Shown: positions 52,854 to 62,682, counted from the stretch's first letter. The stretch: 64,000 bases of DNA from Chelatococcus sp. YT9 (GCF_018398315.1 NZ_JAHBRW010000002.1:294637-358636); one strand, 5' to 3'. Made by a program: numbers and translations. The notes: a model not told the origin generated them from the letters alone.

Positions 52854-54668
52854 ATGTTGACGCTGATGATCCCCACTGCCCTCGAAATCCTTAAGACTGT
52901 CTACGGCTATGATGCGTTCAGGGGGCCACAGGCACGCATCGTCGAACATGTCATCAGCGGCAACAATGCCTTCGTGCTGATGCCGACGGGCGGCGGCAAG
53001 TCCCTTTGCTACCAGATCCCCGCCATCGCAAGACCAGGTATGGGCCTCGTCGTGTCGCCACTTCTGGCCCTGATGGCAGACCAGGTCGCGGCCTTGCGGC
53101 AAGCGGGGGTGAGGGCAGCTGCCCTCAACTCGGATCTGATGCCCGATGAGCGACGTGCACTCTGGCGCGACATTCACAGCGGCGGCCTCGACCTGCTGTA
53201 CGTCGCGCCGGAGACGCTGCTTCGTCAGGATGTCCTGGAGCGGCTTGGCCAAGCGCGGCTGGCGCTGATCGCCATCGACGAGGCACACTGCCTGTCGCAA
53301 TGGGGACATGACTTCCGCCCCTCCTATCGCCAACTTGATCTCCTTATCCGGCAGTTTCCCGACACGCCGCGGATGGCGCTGACGGCGACTGCCGACGAGC
53401 CGACGCGCGCGGAGATACTCTCCCATCTCGAGATCGCGGAAGCTGACGCCTTTATTGCCGGTTTCGACCGCCCCAATATCCGCTACGCCATCGCGGAGAA
53501 GGATAACCCGCGCGCGCAGCTGAAGACTTTTCTCAGGCGCCACGAGGGCGAAAGCGGCATCGTCTACTGTCTGTCGAAACGGAAGACGGAAGAAACCGCG
53601 GCCTGGCTGCGTGACCAAGGATATAATGCGCTCACCTATCACGCCGGCATGGAGAAGGCCGCGCGGGAGGCCAACCAGACGCGCTTTCAGCACGATGAAG
53701 CGGTCGTCATGGTCGCGACGATCGCCTTCGGTATGGGGATCGACAAGCCGGATGTGCGCTTCGTCGCCCATGTCGATTTGCCGGGCAGCATCGAGGCCTA
53801 TTATCAGGAGACGGGTCGGGCCGGCCGTGATGGCCTGCCGTCTGAAACCCTCATGCTTTACGGCTACGAAGATATCGCGCTGCGCAGCCGCTTTATCGAG
53901 GAATCGGAAGCACCTGACCAGCGCAAGCGCATGGAGCGCCAAAAACTCGATGCACTGCTTGGGCTTGCGGAGACCGCGCGCTGTCGCCGACAAGTGCTTT
54001 TGTCCTATTTCGGCGAGCATGGCGCGCCATGCGGGAACTGCGATACCTGCACCGAACCGCCAAAGCTGTTCGATGGCACGATAGCCGCGCAGAAGGCCCT
54101 GTCATGCATCTATCGCACGGGCGAGCGCTTCGGGCAGGCCTATATTATCGAGGTGTTGCTCGGTGCCGTAAATGACCGCATCGCGCAGTTCGGGCACGAT
54201 CGCATCTCCACCTTCGGTATTGGCACCGAGCACGACAGCCGCACCTGGCGAGCGATCCTACGCCAGTTGATCGCGCTACGCTTCGTCGATGTCGATCTCG
54301 CTGGTCATGGCGGCCTGTCTATCGGGTCCGCAGGCCGCGACTTTCTGCGGGACAAGCCGACTCTCATGCTTCGTGAACCGGGCGCTCCCCGCCCCAAACG
54401 TGATAAACTCGCGCGGGGCATCAAACCCTCGGTTGCCATTCGCGCAGGGGATGATGATCTCTTTCAGGCGCTTCGGAAGAAGCGCATGGAACTAGCACGC
54501 GCCCAGAACGTGCCTCCCTACGTAATTTTCCACGACAGGACGTTGGTCGAACTGGCGGCAGCACGTCCCACGTCTCTGGTAGAGATGGCTGATGTGCCCG
54601 GCATCGGCGAGGCCAAGCTCGAACGCTACGGCTCCGCCTTTCTCCAGGTCCTGGCAGACCACATCTAG
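52854..54668 (+). CDS. recQ: ATP-dependent DNA helicase RecQ
   Basis: A 604-residue 3'-5' superfamily 2 helicase for recombination and repair. Walker A PTGGGKS is at 44-50, the DEAH box at Asp142-His145 (IDEAHCLSQWGHDFRPSY), motif III LTATA near 180, and the helicase C domain with the QETGRAGRDG motif near 320. The RecQ-Ct zinc site is Cys377, Cys393, Cys396 and Cys399, then a winged helix and a C-terminal HRDC domain (about 530-604). Length is normal. The ATG at 52854 could be replaced by one four codons on. It is a housekeeping-type gene, unlike the surrounding catabolic genes. Confidence 0.95.
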   Translation: MLTLMIPTALEILKTVYGYDAFRGPQARIVEHVISGNNAFVLMPTGGGKSLCYQIPAIARPGMGLVVSPLLALMADQVAALRQAGVRAAALNSDLMPDERRALWRDIHSGGLDLLYVAPETLLRQDVLERLGQARLALIAIDEAHCLSQWGHDFRPSYRQLDLLIRQFPDTPRMALTATADEPTRAEILSHLEIAEADAFIAGFDRPNIRYAIAEKDNPRAQLKTFLRRHEGESGIVYCLSKRKTEETAAWLRDQGYNALTYHAGMEKAAREANQTRFQHDEAVVMVATIAFGMGIDKPDVRFVAHVDLPGSIEAYYQETGRAGRDGLPSETLMLYGYEDIALRSRFIEESEAPDQRKRMERQKLDALLGLAETARCRRQVLLSYFGEHGAPCGNCDTCTEPPKLFDGTIAAQKALSCIYRTGERFGQAYIIEVLLGAVNDRIAQFGHDRISTFGIGTEHDSRTWRAILRQLIALRFVDVDLAGHGGLSIGSAGRDFLRDKPTLMLREPGAPRPKRDKLARGIKPSVAIRAGDDDLFQALRKKRMELARAQNVPPYVIFHDRTLVELAAARPTSLVEMADVPGIGEAKLERYGSAFLQVLADHI

Positions 54669-54725
54669 GCGGAGATTCCGGCGAACGCATGGGAAGCGTT
54701 GCGACACCGGGCAACCAAATATTGC

Positions 54726-54756
54726 ACGGGTGCGGAAATGCAATTCCCGCACCCGT
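54726..54756. terminator. Hairpin terminator between converging genes
   Basis: Perfect 10-base arms ACGGGTGCGG (54726-54735) and CCGCACCCGT (54747-54756) with an 11-base loop lie between the recQ stop (54668) and the CBS gene stop (54775). On the - strand the stem is followed by a moderately T-rich GCAATATTTGGTT, so it probably ends CBS transcripts and perhaps recQ transcripts. Confidence 0.65.
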
Positions 54757-54774
54757 ACTGCGATGGTCGAGCAA

Positions 54775-55221
54775 CTACCAACGAAGACTATTCGTTTGCG
54801 AATGGTCTCCACCGGGACGTGAGATCGCCGCGAGGGTCTCGCCAACGCCCGAGATGCTGTTGCTGGTCGCGATATCGCCAAGCGAAAGAATGCCGACGAG
54901 CCGCTTTGCCCGGTCCACTACTGGAATGCGGCGGATCTGCTGATCGGCAAGGTTGTGGCAAACCTCCTCCGTATCTTCGTCGTCGAAGCAGTATCTGATA
55001 TCGCGCGTCATGACCTCCCCCACAGGCGTGGAGGGATCCATGCCCTGCGCCACGGCCCGCACAGCAATGTCACGGTCCGATAGCATGCCCACGAGCCGGT
55101 CGTTGTCACCGACGGGCACGATACCCGCATCAATCTCCGCCATGATGCGGGCTGCTTGCTGGATGGTATCTTCGGGACTGGCGACACGAACGTCACGTGT
55201 CATCACTTCGCTCACTTTCAT
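54775..55221 (-). CDS. CBS-domain-pair protein
   Basis: A 148-residue soluble protein. ATG 55221 follows AGGAGTGACGATC. It consists of two CBS domains (about 1-58 and 70-128), each opening with VxEVMTRDxR and containing the VPVGDNDRLVGMLSDRDI and IPVVDRAKRLVGILSLGDIA blocks. Such stand-alone pairs bind adenosine nucleotides and act as energy or redox sensors. The C-terminal 20 residues are polar and probably disordered. It converges on recQ, with a hairpin between them. Confidence 0.93.
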   Translation of the reverse strand: MKVSEVMTRDVRVASPEDTIQQAARIMAEIDAGIVPVGDNDRLVGMLSDRDIAVRAVAQGMDPSTPVGEVMTRDIRYCFDDEDTEEVCHNLADQQIRRIPVVDRAKRLVGILSLGDIATSNSISGVGETLAAISRPGGDHSQTNSLRW

Positions 55222-55493
55222 GATCGTCACTCCTGTGTTGGAAGTGTTGTGATCCCGCACTCCTAACGACACCAGCACTCAGATGTTCCGATGGGCTCGT
55301 TGCCGCAAGCGTCCCCCGCTGACCATCACCTTGAGCGACACCCTATGAGCTCGGCTGTACCCGTAAGCCTCCGCGGAACGACCAAATTCGATAAAAATAA
55401 ATCCGTATCAAAAAGTACGTCGAACTAGGAGACGACGCGAAGCACTGATAACCTATTTTAAAATCTATAAATTTTGAAATGGGGAACCTTCCG

Positions 55494-57095
55494 ATGACCG
55501 ATAGCACCCGGCGAGAGCCAACCCGCCGCTCCGTTCTTCTGGCGGGAACCGCCGCGGTTCTGGCACCGACACTCGCGCCTGACCGTTCGAGCGCGGCAGG
55601 CACTCCGCTTTTGATGAGCATCAATGTTGAGCCGAGCACATTGCTCGCGGCCTTCAACACGACCGCCGAAGTGGCCGTCATTTCCGGCAAGATGACCGAG
55701 GGGCTGCTCACCTATGATTTCAATCTCAAGCCGCAGCCGCAGTTGGCCACCTCTTGGGAGGTCGCACCCGACGGGTTGACCATCTCCTTCAAACTCCGCG
55801 ACGGTGTGAAATGGCATGATGGCAAACCCTTCACCTCCGCTGACGTTGCCTATTCCATAATGGAGATTCTAAAAAAGCATCATCCGCGTGGACGCGGCGT
55901 ATTTGCCAAGGTCACGGCGGTAGAAACCCCAGATCCTCTGACAGCGATCTTGAAGCTGAGCGAGCCCGCGCCCGCGTTGATGTATGCCCTAGCCGCATGG
56001 GAATCGCCCATGGTGCCCAAGCATGTCTATGATGGCACCGATGTCCTCAAGAACCCTGCCAACAATGCTCCGATCGGGACTGGACCATTCAAGTTTGTGG
56101 AATGGCAGCGTGGCAGCCACATTACTCTGGAGAAGAACCCAGCTTATTGGGAAACCGGAAAGCCGCTCCTCGACAAGATCATCGTGCGCTTCTACGCCGA
56201 GCCAAGCGCGCGCGTCGCCGCGTTCGAAGTTGGGGAACTGCATCTCGGCGGAGAGGGACCGGTGCCGCTGAACGAGGTAAAGCGTTTCCAGGACAATGCA
56301 AAGTTCAAGGTGGAGATGCGTGGCATCGAGCTGACGAATAACAATGATGTCTTGGAACTCAACCTCCGCAACCCGCACCTCGCAAAACTGCCGGTCCGCC
56401 AGGCGTTGATGCACGCCATAGACCGCGATGCGATGCGAAAAACCGTGTGGTACGGACTGGCCGAGGAACTCACGGGCCCGATCCCCAAAACGCTCCCGCA
56501 TTTCTATTCCGCCGATGTGCCATCCTATCCATATGATATCGCAAAGGCAGAGGCTCTCCTCGATGAGGCTGGCTATCCGAAGGGCGCTGATGGAACTCGC
56601 TTCAAGTTGACGCTCGTTTGGCCCAATATCGGCGATACCTACGGGCGCGCCGGTCAGTTCTTGCGGCAACAGCTTCGCAAGGTCGGCATTGAACTCGACC
56701 TCAAACCTGGTGACGTCCCGTCCGTCATAAGACGAGTCTACACCGATTATGACTTCGATATTTTGATCCTTCCTTGCACGGTCGCAGCAGACCCTTCAAT
56801 CGGACTTCAACGTTTCTATCATTCGGCCGCGATCAAGCAAGGCACGCCTTTTGTTAACGCATCCGGCTATCATAATCCTGAAATGGACGAGATTTTATCA
56901 AAAGCGTCCGTCGAGCTCGACCCCACCAAACGAGCGACACTGTTCAAGCGTTTTCAGCAGATCGCAATGACGGATCTTCCCATTTTGCCCCTCGCCCGAC
57001 CGATATACGTCGCCATTGCCAACGCGAAGGTGGACAATTTCGTTACCGGGCCCGACGGGGTTCGAAGTGGCTACGCGACGCTGAGCCTGACTTGA
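55494..57095 (+). CDS. ABC transporter substrate-binding protein, family 5 (orphan)
   Basis: A 533-residue DppA/OppA-type periplasmic protein. ATG 55494, nine bases after GGGG, is preferred over 55479. A twin-arginine motif (TRRSVLL) and a following hydrophobic stretch to about residue 32 suggest Tat export. Family 5 blocks include LATSWEVAPDGLTISFKLRDGVKWHDGKPF and the VRQALMHAIDRDAMRK helix. There are no permease or ATPase genes beside it; it may feed the DppBCDF-like system at 3685-7952 or one outside the window. An M24 peptidase follows 28 bases later, hinting that peptides or prolyl conjugates are the ligand. Confidence 0.92.
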   Translation: MTDSTRREPTRRSVLLAGTAAVLAPTLAPDRSSAAGTPLLMSINVEPSTLLAAFNTTAEVAVISGKMTEGLLTYDFNLKPQPQLATSWEVAPDGLTISFKLRDGVKWHDGKPFTSADVAYSIMEILKKHHPRGRGVFAKVTAVETPDPLTAILKLSEPAPALMYALAAWESPMVPKHVYDGTDVLKNPANNAPIGTGPFKFVEWQRGSHITLEKNPAYWETGKPLLDKIIVRFYAEPSARVAAFEVGELHLGGEGPVPLNEVKRFQDNAKFKVEMRGIELTNNNDVLELNLRNPHLAKLPVRQALMHAIDRDAMRKTVWYGLAEELTGPIPKTLPHFYSADVPSYPYDIAKAEALLDEAGYPKGADGTRFKLTLVWPNIGDTYGRAGQFLRQQLRKVGIELDLKPGDVPSVIRRVYTDYDFDILILPCTVAADPSIGLQRFYHSAAIKQGTPFVNASGYHNPEMDEILSKASVELDPTKRATLFKRFQQIAMTDLPILPLARPIYVAIANAKVDNFVTGPDGVRSGYATLSLT

Positions 57096-57123
57096 CGCGA
57101 CGTCGTTCAGCTGAGGATATCCC

Positions 57124-58371
57124 ATGGGCTATATGAATAGGGCGCGATGCGCAGCGAGCCTCAAAGCAGAAGGCATTGACGCCCTCGTTGTCGTGCAACC
57201 TGAGAACTTCCGCTACGTGACAGGAAGCCATCCGGGGTTTCTATCATCCTGGAGACGGGCGGGAACCCAGATGGCACTGGTGGACGCCGATGTGGATCGC
57301 CCCGTATCTGTTGTGGTCGCTGACGCGCTCGAAGGCGCTTTCCGGCATATGGGGGCAGAGAACGTTCGAATTCACCCGGTTTGGATCGATTTCCGTCGGC
57401 TCGAACCCGGCGGCAGGAATAGGTCGATACCCGACTGCATCGAGGGTGCCAAGAACACTGGGGGAATACGTCCCAGTACATATGACTTGGACCTTGCCCT
57501 TCAACAATTGCGAGAATTGATTCAAGCAGGCGGCTTAGGTCGCTCGAGGCTCGGCATCGAGATGGATTTTATTCCGGCCAACGATCTTGCCGCATTCAAA
57601 TTGGCTCTGCCGACCGTCGAATTCGTCGATAGCTCCGCTCTTCTGAAACGACTTCAGTTGGTCAAATCACCGGTGGAGATCTCGATCCTGCGTGCGGCCT
57701 GCGAGCTCACCGAACTCGGAATTGCGCACACGGTGGAAGCCATCGAGCCCGGTCTCTGCGCACGTGACCTATCGGTGATTTTCCAGTCGGCGCTTCTCAG
57801 TGAAGTACGTCGGCAAGGTATCCAGGACTTCGACTCGTCATGGGCAGCTTTTTGCTGCGGCCCCAATGCCAGCGGGCGTGGAAATACGACCGACCCGCTC
57901 GAACTCGGTCATGCCATTAAGCTCGATTGCGGTTGTTCAATGTCAGGTTATATTTCCGACGTCGCGCGCACCTTTTTCCTGGGCCAAGCATCACCCTCTC
58001 AACGTGATCTTTACAAGGTCATCCTTGAGGCTTGGGAAGCCGGGTTTCAGCAATTTTTCCCCGGGAATCCGATATCGAAAATTTACGAGGCCGTGCAAAC
58101 ATCGATTCATAAGGCCGGCTTCACAGGCTTTCATCGTGGTCATTACGGGCACAGCATAGGCGCGTCCGTCTGGAACGAAGAATGGCCTTATATAGCGGCG
58201 AATGAGCATATGCCACTCGAGGAAGGCATGGTATTCGCTTTCGAGGTTCCGATGTATATCGATGGAATCGGAGCCTTGACGATTGAAGATCATATCGTCG
58301 TCTCAGACAGCGGGGCATATTCGATGAATAAACTTCCTCGAGAGATCCAAGAAATATACGTATCGAACTAG
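57124..58371 (+). CDS. M24 family metallopeptidase (Xaa-Pro dipeptidase/aminopeptidase type)
   Basis: A 415-residue pita-bread-fold peptidase with GAGGATATCCC before the ATG. Unlike the other two M24 proteins in the window, it keeps the full dinuclear metal set: Asp268 (LDCGC), Asp279 (SDVART), His343 (HYGHSIG), Glu374 (FAFEVP) and Glu388 (TIEDH). The N-terminal creatinase-type domain covers about 5-170. Cleavage of the bond before proline, or of a related imide, is expected. It is cotranscribed with the orphan family 5 binding protein, consistent with peptide use. Confidence 0.9.
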   Translation: MGYMNRARCAASLKAEGIDALVVVQPENFRYVTGSHPGFLSSWRRAGTQMALVDADVDRPVSVVVADALEGAFRHMGAENVRIHPVWIDFRRLEPGGRNRSIPDCIEGAKNTGGIRPSTYDLDLALQQLRELIQAGGLGRSRLGIEMDFIPANDLAAFKLALPTVEFVDSSALLKRLQLVKSPVEISILRAACELTELGIAHTVEAIEPGLCARDLSVIFQSALLSEVRRQGIQDFDSSWAAFCCGPNASGRGNTTDPLELGHAIKLDCGCSMSGYISDVARTFFLGQASPSQRDLYKVILEAWEAGFQQFFPGNPISKIYEAVQTSIHKAGFTGFHRGHYGHSIGASVWNEEWPYIAANEHMPLEEGMVFAFEVPMYIDGIGALTIEDHIVVSDSGAYSMNKLPREIQEIYVSN

Positions 58372-58401
58372 GGCGCTGATGGTGGAAGGAAAAGTGAGTT
58401 G

Positions 58402-59034
58402 ATGCCGCCCCTCCGCACCATTCTTCCCCTTCTGCTCGTTGCCTTCCCGGCGCAAGCGCATGAGACGGATGCGCGGCGCTCGCAATACGTCGTCGAGTGC
58501 AGAGCAGAGTTTGCGCCATCCACCAGCCACGCCCGTCTCGTCAAGCTATACGGCGCGAAGAACGTTACTTTCGCAGGCGTGAATCGCCCCGAAGGTGAGA
58601 TCGTCAAAGCCACCGTGCTTTTCGCGAAAGACGCAAGTCGGCGGCTTGAGATCGAGTGGCATGACGAGAAGAAACGACGTCTTCCGAGTGTAATAACCGT
58701 CTTCGGTGAGCAGAACAAATGGACCGGCCCGCTCGGCATCAAGAATGGCATGGCAATCCAGGATATCGAGCAACGCGCTGGCAGGCCATTCAAGATCAAC
58801 GGCTTCGGCTTCGACGTCGCGGGCGCCGGGCACTTCGATGAAACGAAGCTGGAAAAGCTGCCGGGCGGCTGCTTCTTCAACGCCTATTTCGACATCGAAG
58901 GGGGACTACCGCCCCAGCATCTTGAGCGCTTTGTCGGCGATGTCGAGATAAGCTCTGACGATCCTGATCTTCTGACACTCAAGCCGAAGTTGTGGATTTA
59001 CACGCTGACCTATCCCCCACCCTCGACAGATTGA
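58402..59034 (+). CDS. Secreted protein of unknown function
   Basis: A 210-residue protein with a clear Sec signal peptide: MPPLRTILPLLLVAFPAQAHE, cleaved after AQA near residue 19. ATG 58402 follows GGAAGGAAAAGTGAG. The mature part is mixed alpha/beta with a VTFAGVNRPEGEIVKATVLF segment, an FGEQNKWTGPLGIKNGM loop and one Cys pair candidate (near 31 and 152). The KNGMAIQDIEQRAGRPF stretch is reminiscent of the SmpA/OmlA- or BLIP-like repeat in lipoproteins, but I cannot assign a family. It lies 30 bases after the M24 gene on the same strand and may share its transcript. Confidence 0.75.
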   Translation: MPPLRTILPLLLVAFPAQAHETDARRSQYVVECRAEFAPSTSHARLVKLYGAKNVTFAGVNRPEGEIVKATVLFAKDASRRLEIEWHDEKKRRLPSVITVFGEQNKWTGPLGIKNGMAIQDIEQRAGRPFKINGFGFDVAGAGHFDETKLEKLPGGCFFNAYFDIEGGLPPQHLERFVGDVEISSDDPDLLTLKPKLWIYTLTYPPPSTD

Positions 59035-59054
59035 AAGCCTTTTGACAGGCCCGC

Positions 59055-59972
59055 TCAGACCAGCACCGCTGTCCGCCAGGCGCCGGAGCTGATGGCGCAA
59101 GCGGCTTGTTCGCGCAACATCCCCTCAAAGATCTTGATCGCCTGCGTCAGAGGCCGCTCTTTTGACGAGGCAAGCATCCACTCGATGTCAAAGCCCGTGA
59201 TCGGCGCCGCGGAGACTTTTCCGGCCACCAAGTGGTCGTGAAGGCCGCAATAGGAATAGACACTATAACCGAGCCCCTGCGAGACGAGATCGAGCGCGAT
59301 CGTCGCGTTGATTTCAGCGCGAATGTTTAAGACGACGTCCTGTGCCGATGCGGCTTTCTCCAGAGCAACACGCAGGCTGGCAGGCCGTGAAAGACCAACG
59401 ATCCTCAGCTCGGCCAGGGAGCGCAACTCAACAGCCCGATCAAGGGACAAGCCAGCCGACGGCGGCCCGACCAAAAACATTTGTTCCTTGAGGAGTGGTC
59501 GGCTTTCCAACGCCGATGCGGGCTCGTGGATTGAAAGAAGGCCGAGGTCCAGTTCGCCACGGAGAAGCTTGTCGCGCACGAGAGCCGAGGTGTCCTCCAC
59601 AAAACGGAAGAAGACACCGGGGTAATCCTGCATGAAGCGCGCTATGGCGGGTTTGCTCAGCAAGGTCCGCATGGAGCGGGGAATACCGACGTGCAGCGCA
59701 CCTGTGGGCCAATCGCGCCGATCTATGATCTCCTCACGCATGTTGGCGATGTGGCGTAAGAGAAAGTCCACGCGCTCGTAGAGCAGTCGCCCCACCTCGG
59801 TCAGGTGAACACCCCGGGCGTGTCGTTCCAGAAGCTTGGCGCCCAGCTCCTCTTCCAGCAGCATGATTTGCCGACTGAGAGCCGATTGGGAGATGCGAAT
59901 ACGGTTCGCCGCGCGGCTAAAGCCGCCGGTTTCGGCAACTTCCCGGAAATACTCTAGCTGGCGCACATCCAC
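59055..59972 (-). CDS. LysR family transcriptional regulator
   Basis: A 305-residue regulator. The N-terminal winged HTH covers 1-60 (MDVRQLEYFREVAETGGFSRAANRIRISQSALSRQI), then a linker helix and a two-lobed effector domain from about 90. It is divergent from the amidase and TRAP transporter genes, the normal arrangement for a LysR activator of the adjacent operon. The 161-base divergent interval contains AT-rich stretches (CAATATGACTTAT, TTCTATTCAATAC) suited to LysR binding. Confidence 0.92.
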   Translation of the reverse strand: MDVRQLEYFREVAETGGFSRAANRIRISQSALSRQIMLLEEELGAKLLERHARGVHLTEVGRLLYERVDFLLRHIANMREEIIDRRDWPTGALHVGIPRSMRTLLSKPAIARFMQDYPGVFFRFVEDTSALVRDKLLRGELDLGLLSIHEPASALESRPLLKEQMFLVGPPSAGLSLDRAVELRSLAELRIVGLSRPASLRVALEKAASAQDVVLNIRAEINATIALDLVSQGLGYSVYSYCGLHDHLVAGKVSAAPITGFDIEWMLASSKERPLTQAIKIFEGMLREQAACAISSGAWRTAVLV

Positions 59973-60133
59973 AGTGACCTACCTATCGATTTTCGGCATG
60001 GCTTCAATATGACTTATCTGCTTGTTCTATTCAATACCGGCTCCTAGCCTGTCTGGATCGGCGAAGTGCAAACCACCCGCAGCCCTCATTGAAGGGTGGA
60101 CGGTGTTGCAACTGAACGCAGGCGGGAGTGGGA

Positions 60134-61591
60134 ATGAATTCGGATCTGACGACGCTCACGGCCACCGAACTCGTCAGCGGCTATCGCAAGCGGGATTTTT
60201 CGCCTACGGAAGTTGTCAGGCAGACTCTTGAGACCATCGATGCCCTCAATCCGGCGCTGAATGCTTTCGCTTTCCTTGACCCTGAAGGTGCGCAGGCATC
60301 GGCCAAAGCCTCCGAGCAGCGCTGGATGCGAGGCGAGCCAGCCGGGCCGATCGACGGCGTGCCAACCACGCTCAAGGATCTCGCCGCCGTGAAGGGTTGG
60401 CCACGCTATCTTGGTTCACGGACAACGCCAGCCTCACCGTCGCCCGACAGTTTCGACGGTCCGGCGGCCGCGCGCCTGCGGGAGGCCGGCGGAGTTTTTC
60501 TCGGCAAGACAACGCAACCTGAATTCGCCTGGAAGGGGCTGACCGACAGTCCCCGTTTCGGCATCACGCGCAACCCCTGGAACCTGGAGCGCACACCGGG
60601 CGGCAGCAGTGGCGGCGCCGCCGCCGGGGTTGCTGCCTATATGGGGGCGCTCGCGCTGGGTACCGACGGCTCAGGCTCCGTGCGCATTCCAGCGGCGTTT
60701 TGTGGTTTGGCGGGGCTGAAGCCAACCTACGGCATCATTCCACAGCACCCCCGCGCCACCCACATGGGTGACATCGTGCATACCGGTCCCATCGCGCGGA
60801 CCGTGTCCGACGTCGCGCTGATGGCGCAGGTCATGTCGGGTCCGGATCATCGTGACTGGACAAGCCCGCCGCATGGGATCCGCTGCTTCGATGACCTGAC
60901 GCCCGCGCTGGCCGGACTTCGAGTTGCCTTCAGCCCCACTCTCGGCTTTGCGGCGGTCGACCCCGCAGTTGCCCGCATTATCCGCGACGCGGTCAACAGG
61001 CTCGCCGATGTCGGGGCGATCATCGAGGAGGTCGATCCCGGCTTCGAGGACGCCCGTGACATGATCGACATGATCTACAAGGCCGGAGCCGCGCGCACCG
61101 CCTTTGCCATGTCCGAGGATGCGCGCAGGGCCATGGACCCGAAATATCTCGCTTTTGCCACGTCAGGTCTCGGCATCACGGCCGATGACTATGTGGGGAT
61201 CGGCATGATGAAACGCGACGCGCTCAATGCGCGCATGGTCGAGTTTCACGAAACCTATGATCTCCTCATCACGCCGCAGCTCGGGTTGACGGCGCCCCCC
61301 GCCGACGAGGAGCTTTTTCCACCCTTCTATACGCATTGGTTCGATTGGGCGCCCTTCTGCTACCCCTTCAACCTGACCCAGCAGCCAGCAGCGACCGTGC
61401 CATGTGGCGTGGCCACGGACGGTCTGCCTGTCGCCCTCCAGATCGTCGGCCCGAAATTTGCTGACCAGCGCGTGCTGAACGCGGCACTGGCGGCTGAGCA
61501 GGCAATCGGCTTTAAGCCGTTGAGCAAAGATTTGGTCTTTAAGCACTGTGCCAACTTCCTAGAGGGGAATAAGAACCATGCGCATGCCTAA
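60134..61591 (+). CDS. Amidase (amidase-signature family)
   Basis: A 485-residue amide hydrolase. ATG 60134 is chosen with GGGAG upstream; GTG 60128 is an alternative. The Ser-cisSer-Lys triad is visible as Lys81 (TTLKDL), Ser158 (PGGSSGG) and the nucleophile Ser182 (TDGSGSVRIPA). The family includes GatA, but there are no gatB/gatC neighbours and the binding pocket region differs, so this is a catabolic amidase. Its stop lies 14 bases inside the next gene, the TRAP binding protein, so it probably hydrolyses the amide imported by that transporter or releases its carboxylate substrate. Confidence 0.92.
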   Translation: MNSDLTTLTATELVSGYRKRDFSPTEVVRQTLETIDALNPALNAFAFLDPEGAQASAKASEQRWMRGEPAGPIDGVPTTLKDLAAVKGWPRYLGSRTTPASPSPDSFDGPAAARLREAGGVFLGKTTQPEFAWKGLTDSPRFGITRNPWNLERTPGGSSGGAAAGVAAYMGALALGTDGSGSVRIPAAFCGLAGLKPTYGIIPQHPRATHMGDIVHTGPIARTVSDVALMAQVMSGPDHRDWTSPPHGIRCFDDLTPALAGLRVAFSPTLGFAAVDPAVARIIRDAVNRLADVGAIIEEVDPGFEDARDMIDMIYKAGAARTAFAMSEDARRAMDPKYLAFATSGLGITADDYVGIGMMKRDALNARMVEFHETYDLLITPQLGLTAPPADEELFPPFYTHWFDWAPFCYPFNLTQQPAATVPCGVATDGLPVALQIVGPKFADQRVLNAALAAEQAIGFKPLSKDLVFKHCANFLEGNKNHAHA

Positions 61592-62660
61592 GTACCTCAA
61601 GACGCTTGCATGCCTCGCGGCTGCCGGCCTGCTCGCCTCCGTGAGCGCGTCGAAGGCCGCGACCTATGACATCATCGTGGGCGCGGGCCACCCGAATACA
61701 CAGACCTTCGTGAAGTTGCTCGAAACCGTCTTCATTCCCGAAGTCAACAAGGCGATGAAGGAAGCGGGCAAGGGCGACACCATCAACTGGACAACCGGCT
61801 TCGGCGGCACGATCGTCAAGTTCGAGAGCCTGCTGGAGGGCGCGCAGACCGGTCTCGTCGATATCGTCGTCTCGCCAAACGTGATCCGCCCAAGCGAACT
61901 CCCGCTCAACATGTTCACCTATATGGCGCCCTTCGGCTCCGATGACGTCAAGCAGACGGTCGAGATCGTCCGGGCGATCTATGACAAGTTCCCGGCAGTT
62001 AAACAGCAGTGGGCACGCTTCGGCCAGCAGCCCATCGCGCATTACGTCTATGCCAGCCACAATATCATCGGGACCTTCCCGATCGAGAAGTTCGACGACG
62101 TGAAGGGCAAGAAGATCGGCGCGGCCGGCGTGGTCGGCAACTTCTTTGGCGGCACCGGCGCCACCGCCGTGAACGGCAACTTCACGACCTACTACAACGA
62201 CCTGCAGAACGGCGTCTACAACGGCGCCACGGGCCCGGCAGCCGGGATGCAGCAAGCTAAGCTTCAGGAAGTCGCCAAACACCTCAACGTCGTCAATTTC
62301 GGCACCCAGTATGTCGTGGCGCTCTCGATGAATACGGCGAAGATGGACAGCTTGCCCCCATATGTGCAGGACATCATCCGCAAGGCTGCCCTGAAATACG
62401 AGGAGGCGCTCGCCAACCTCGAGGTCGCCGAGGCTGCTGCCGCTGTCGAGACGATGAAGGCGGCCGGCGTGACAGTCCATGTTCTCCCGCAGGAAGAGCG
62501 CGCGAAATGGGCGGCCGCCTTGCCGGACCTCGCTGGCGATTGGGTGAAGCGCCTCGAGAGCCAAGGCATGCCCGGCCGTGAAGTGCTCGTCTTCTACATG
62601 GACGAGCTGCGCAAGCGCGGCGCCAAGCCGGCACGCGATTGGGACGCGGCCTATCGCTGA
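61578..62660 (+). CDS. TRAP transporter substrate-binding protein, DctP type
   Basis: A 360-residue periplasmic protein with a signal peptide (hydrophobic about 10-25, cleavage near SKAA at 28). ATG 61578 has AGAGGGGAATAAGAACC upstream. TRAP hallmarks are the VKFESLLEGAQTGLVDIV segment, IGAAGVVGNFFGGTGATAV near 180-198, and the YNDLQNGVYNGATGP region that contains the ligand-carboxylate loop. It binds a small organic acid in the periplasm for the DctQ and DctM membrane subunits that follow. Confidence 0.92.
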   Translation: MRMPKYLKTLACLAAAGLLASVSASKAATYDIIVGAGHPNTQTFVKLLETVFIPEVNKAMKEAGKGDTINWTTGFGGTIVKFESLLEGAQTGLVDIVVSPNVIRPSELPLNMFTYMAPFGSDDVKQTVEIVRAIYDKFPAVKQQWARFGQQPIAHYVYASHNIIGTFPIEKFDDVKGKKIGAAGVVGNFFGGTGATAVNGNFTTYYNDLQNGVYNGATGPAAGMQQAKLQEVAKHLNVVNFGTQYVVALSMNTAKMDSLPPYVQDIIRKAALKYEEALANLEVAEAAAAVETMKAAGVTVHVLPQEERAKWAAALPDLAGDWVKRLESQGMPGREVLVFYMDELRKRGAKPARDWDAAYR

Positions 62661-62682
62661 GCACGAGGCGGGAGCGGGCATC

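Noticed and set aside
52776-54020. 414-codon - strand open frame opposite recQ
   Set aside because: It is a shadow of the recQ coding frame in GC-rich sequence, with no motifs.
60134-61591. GatA subunit of glutamyl-tRNA amidotransferase
   Set aside because: It has the same fold family and triad, but no gatB or gatC, and it is coupled to a TRAP transporter; called as a general amidase.
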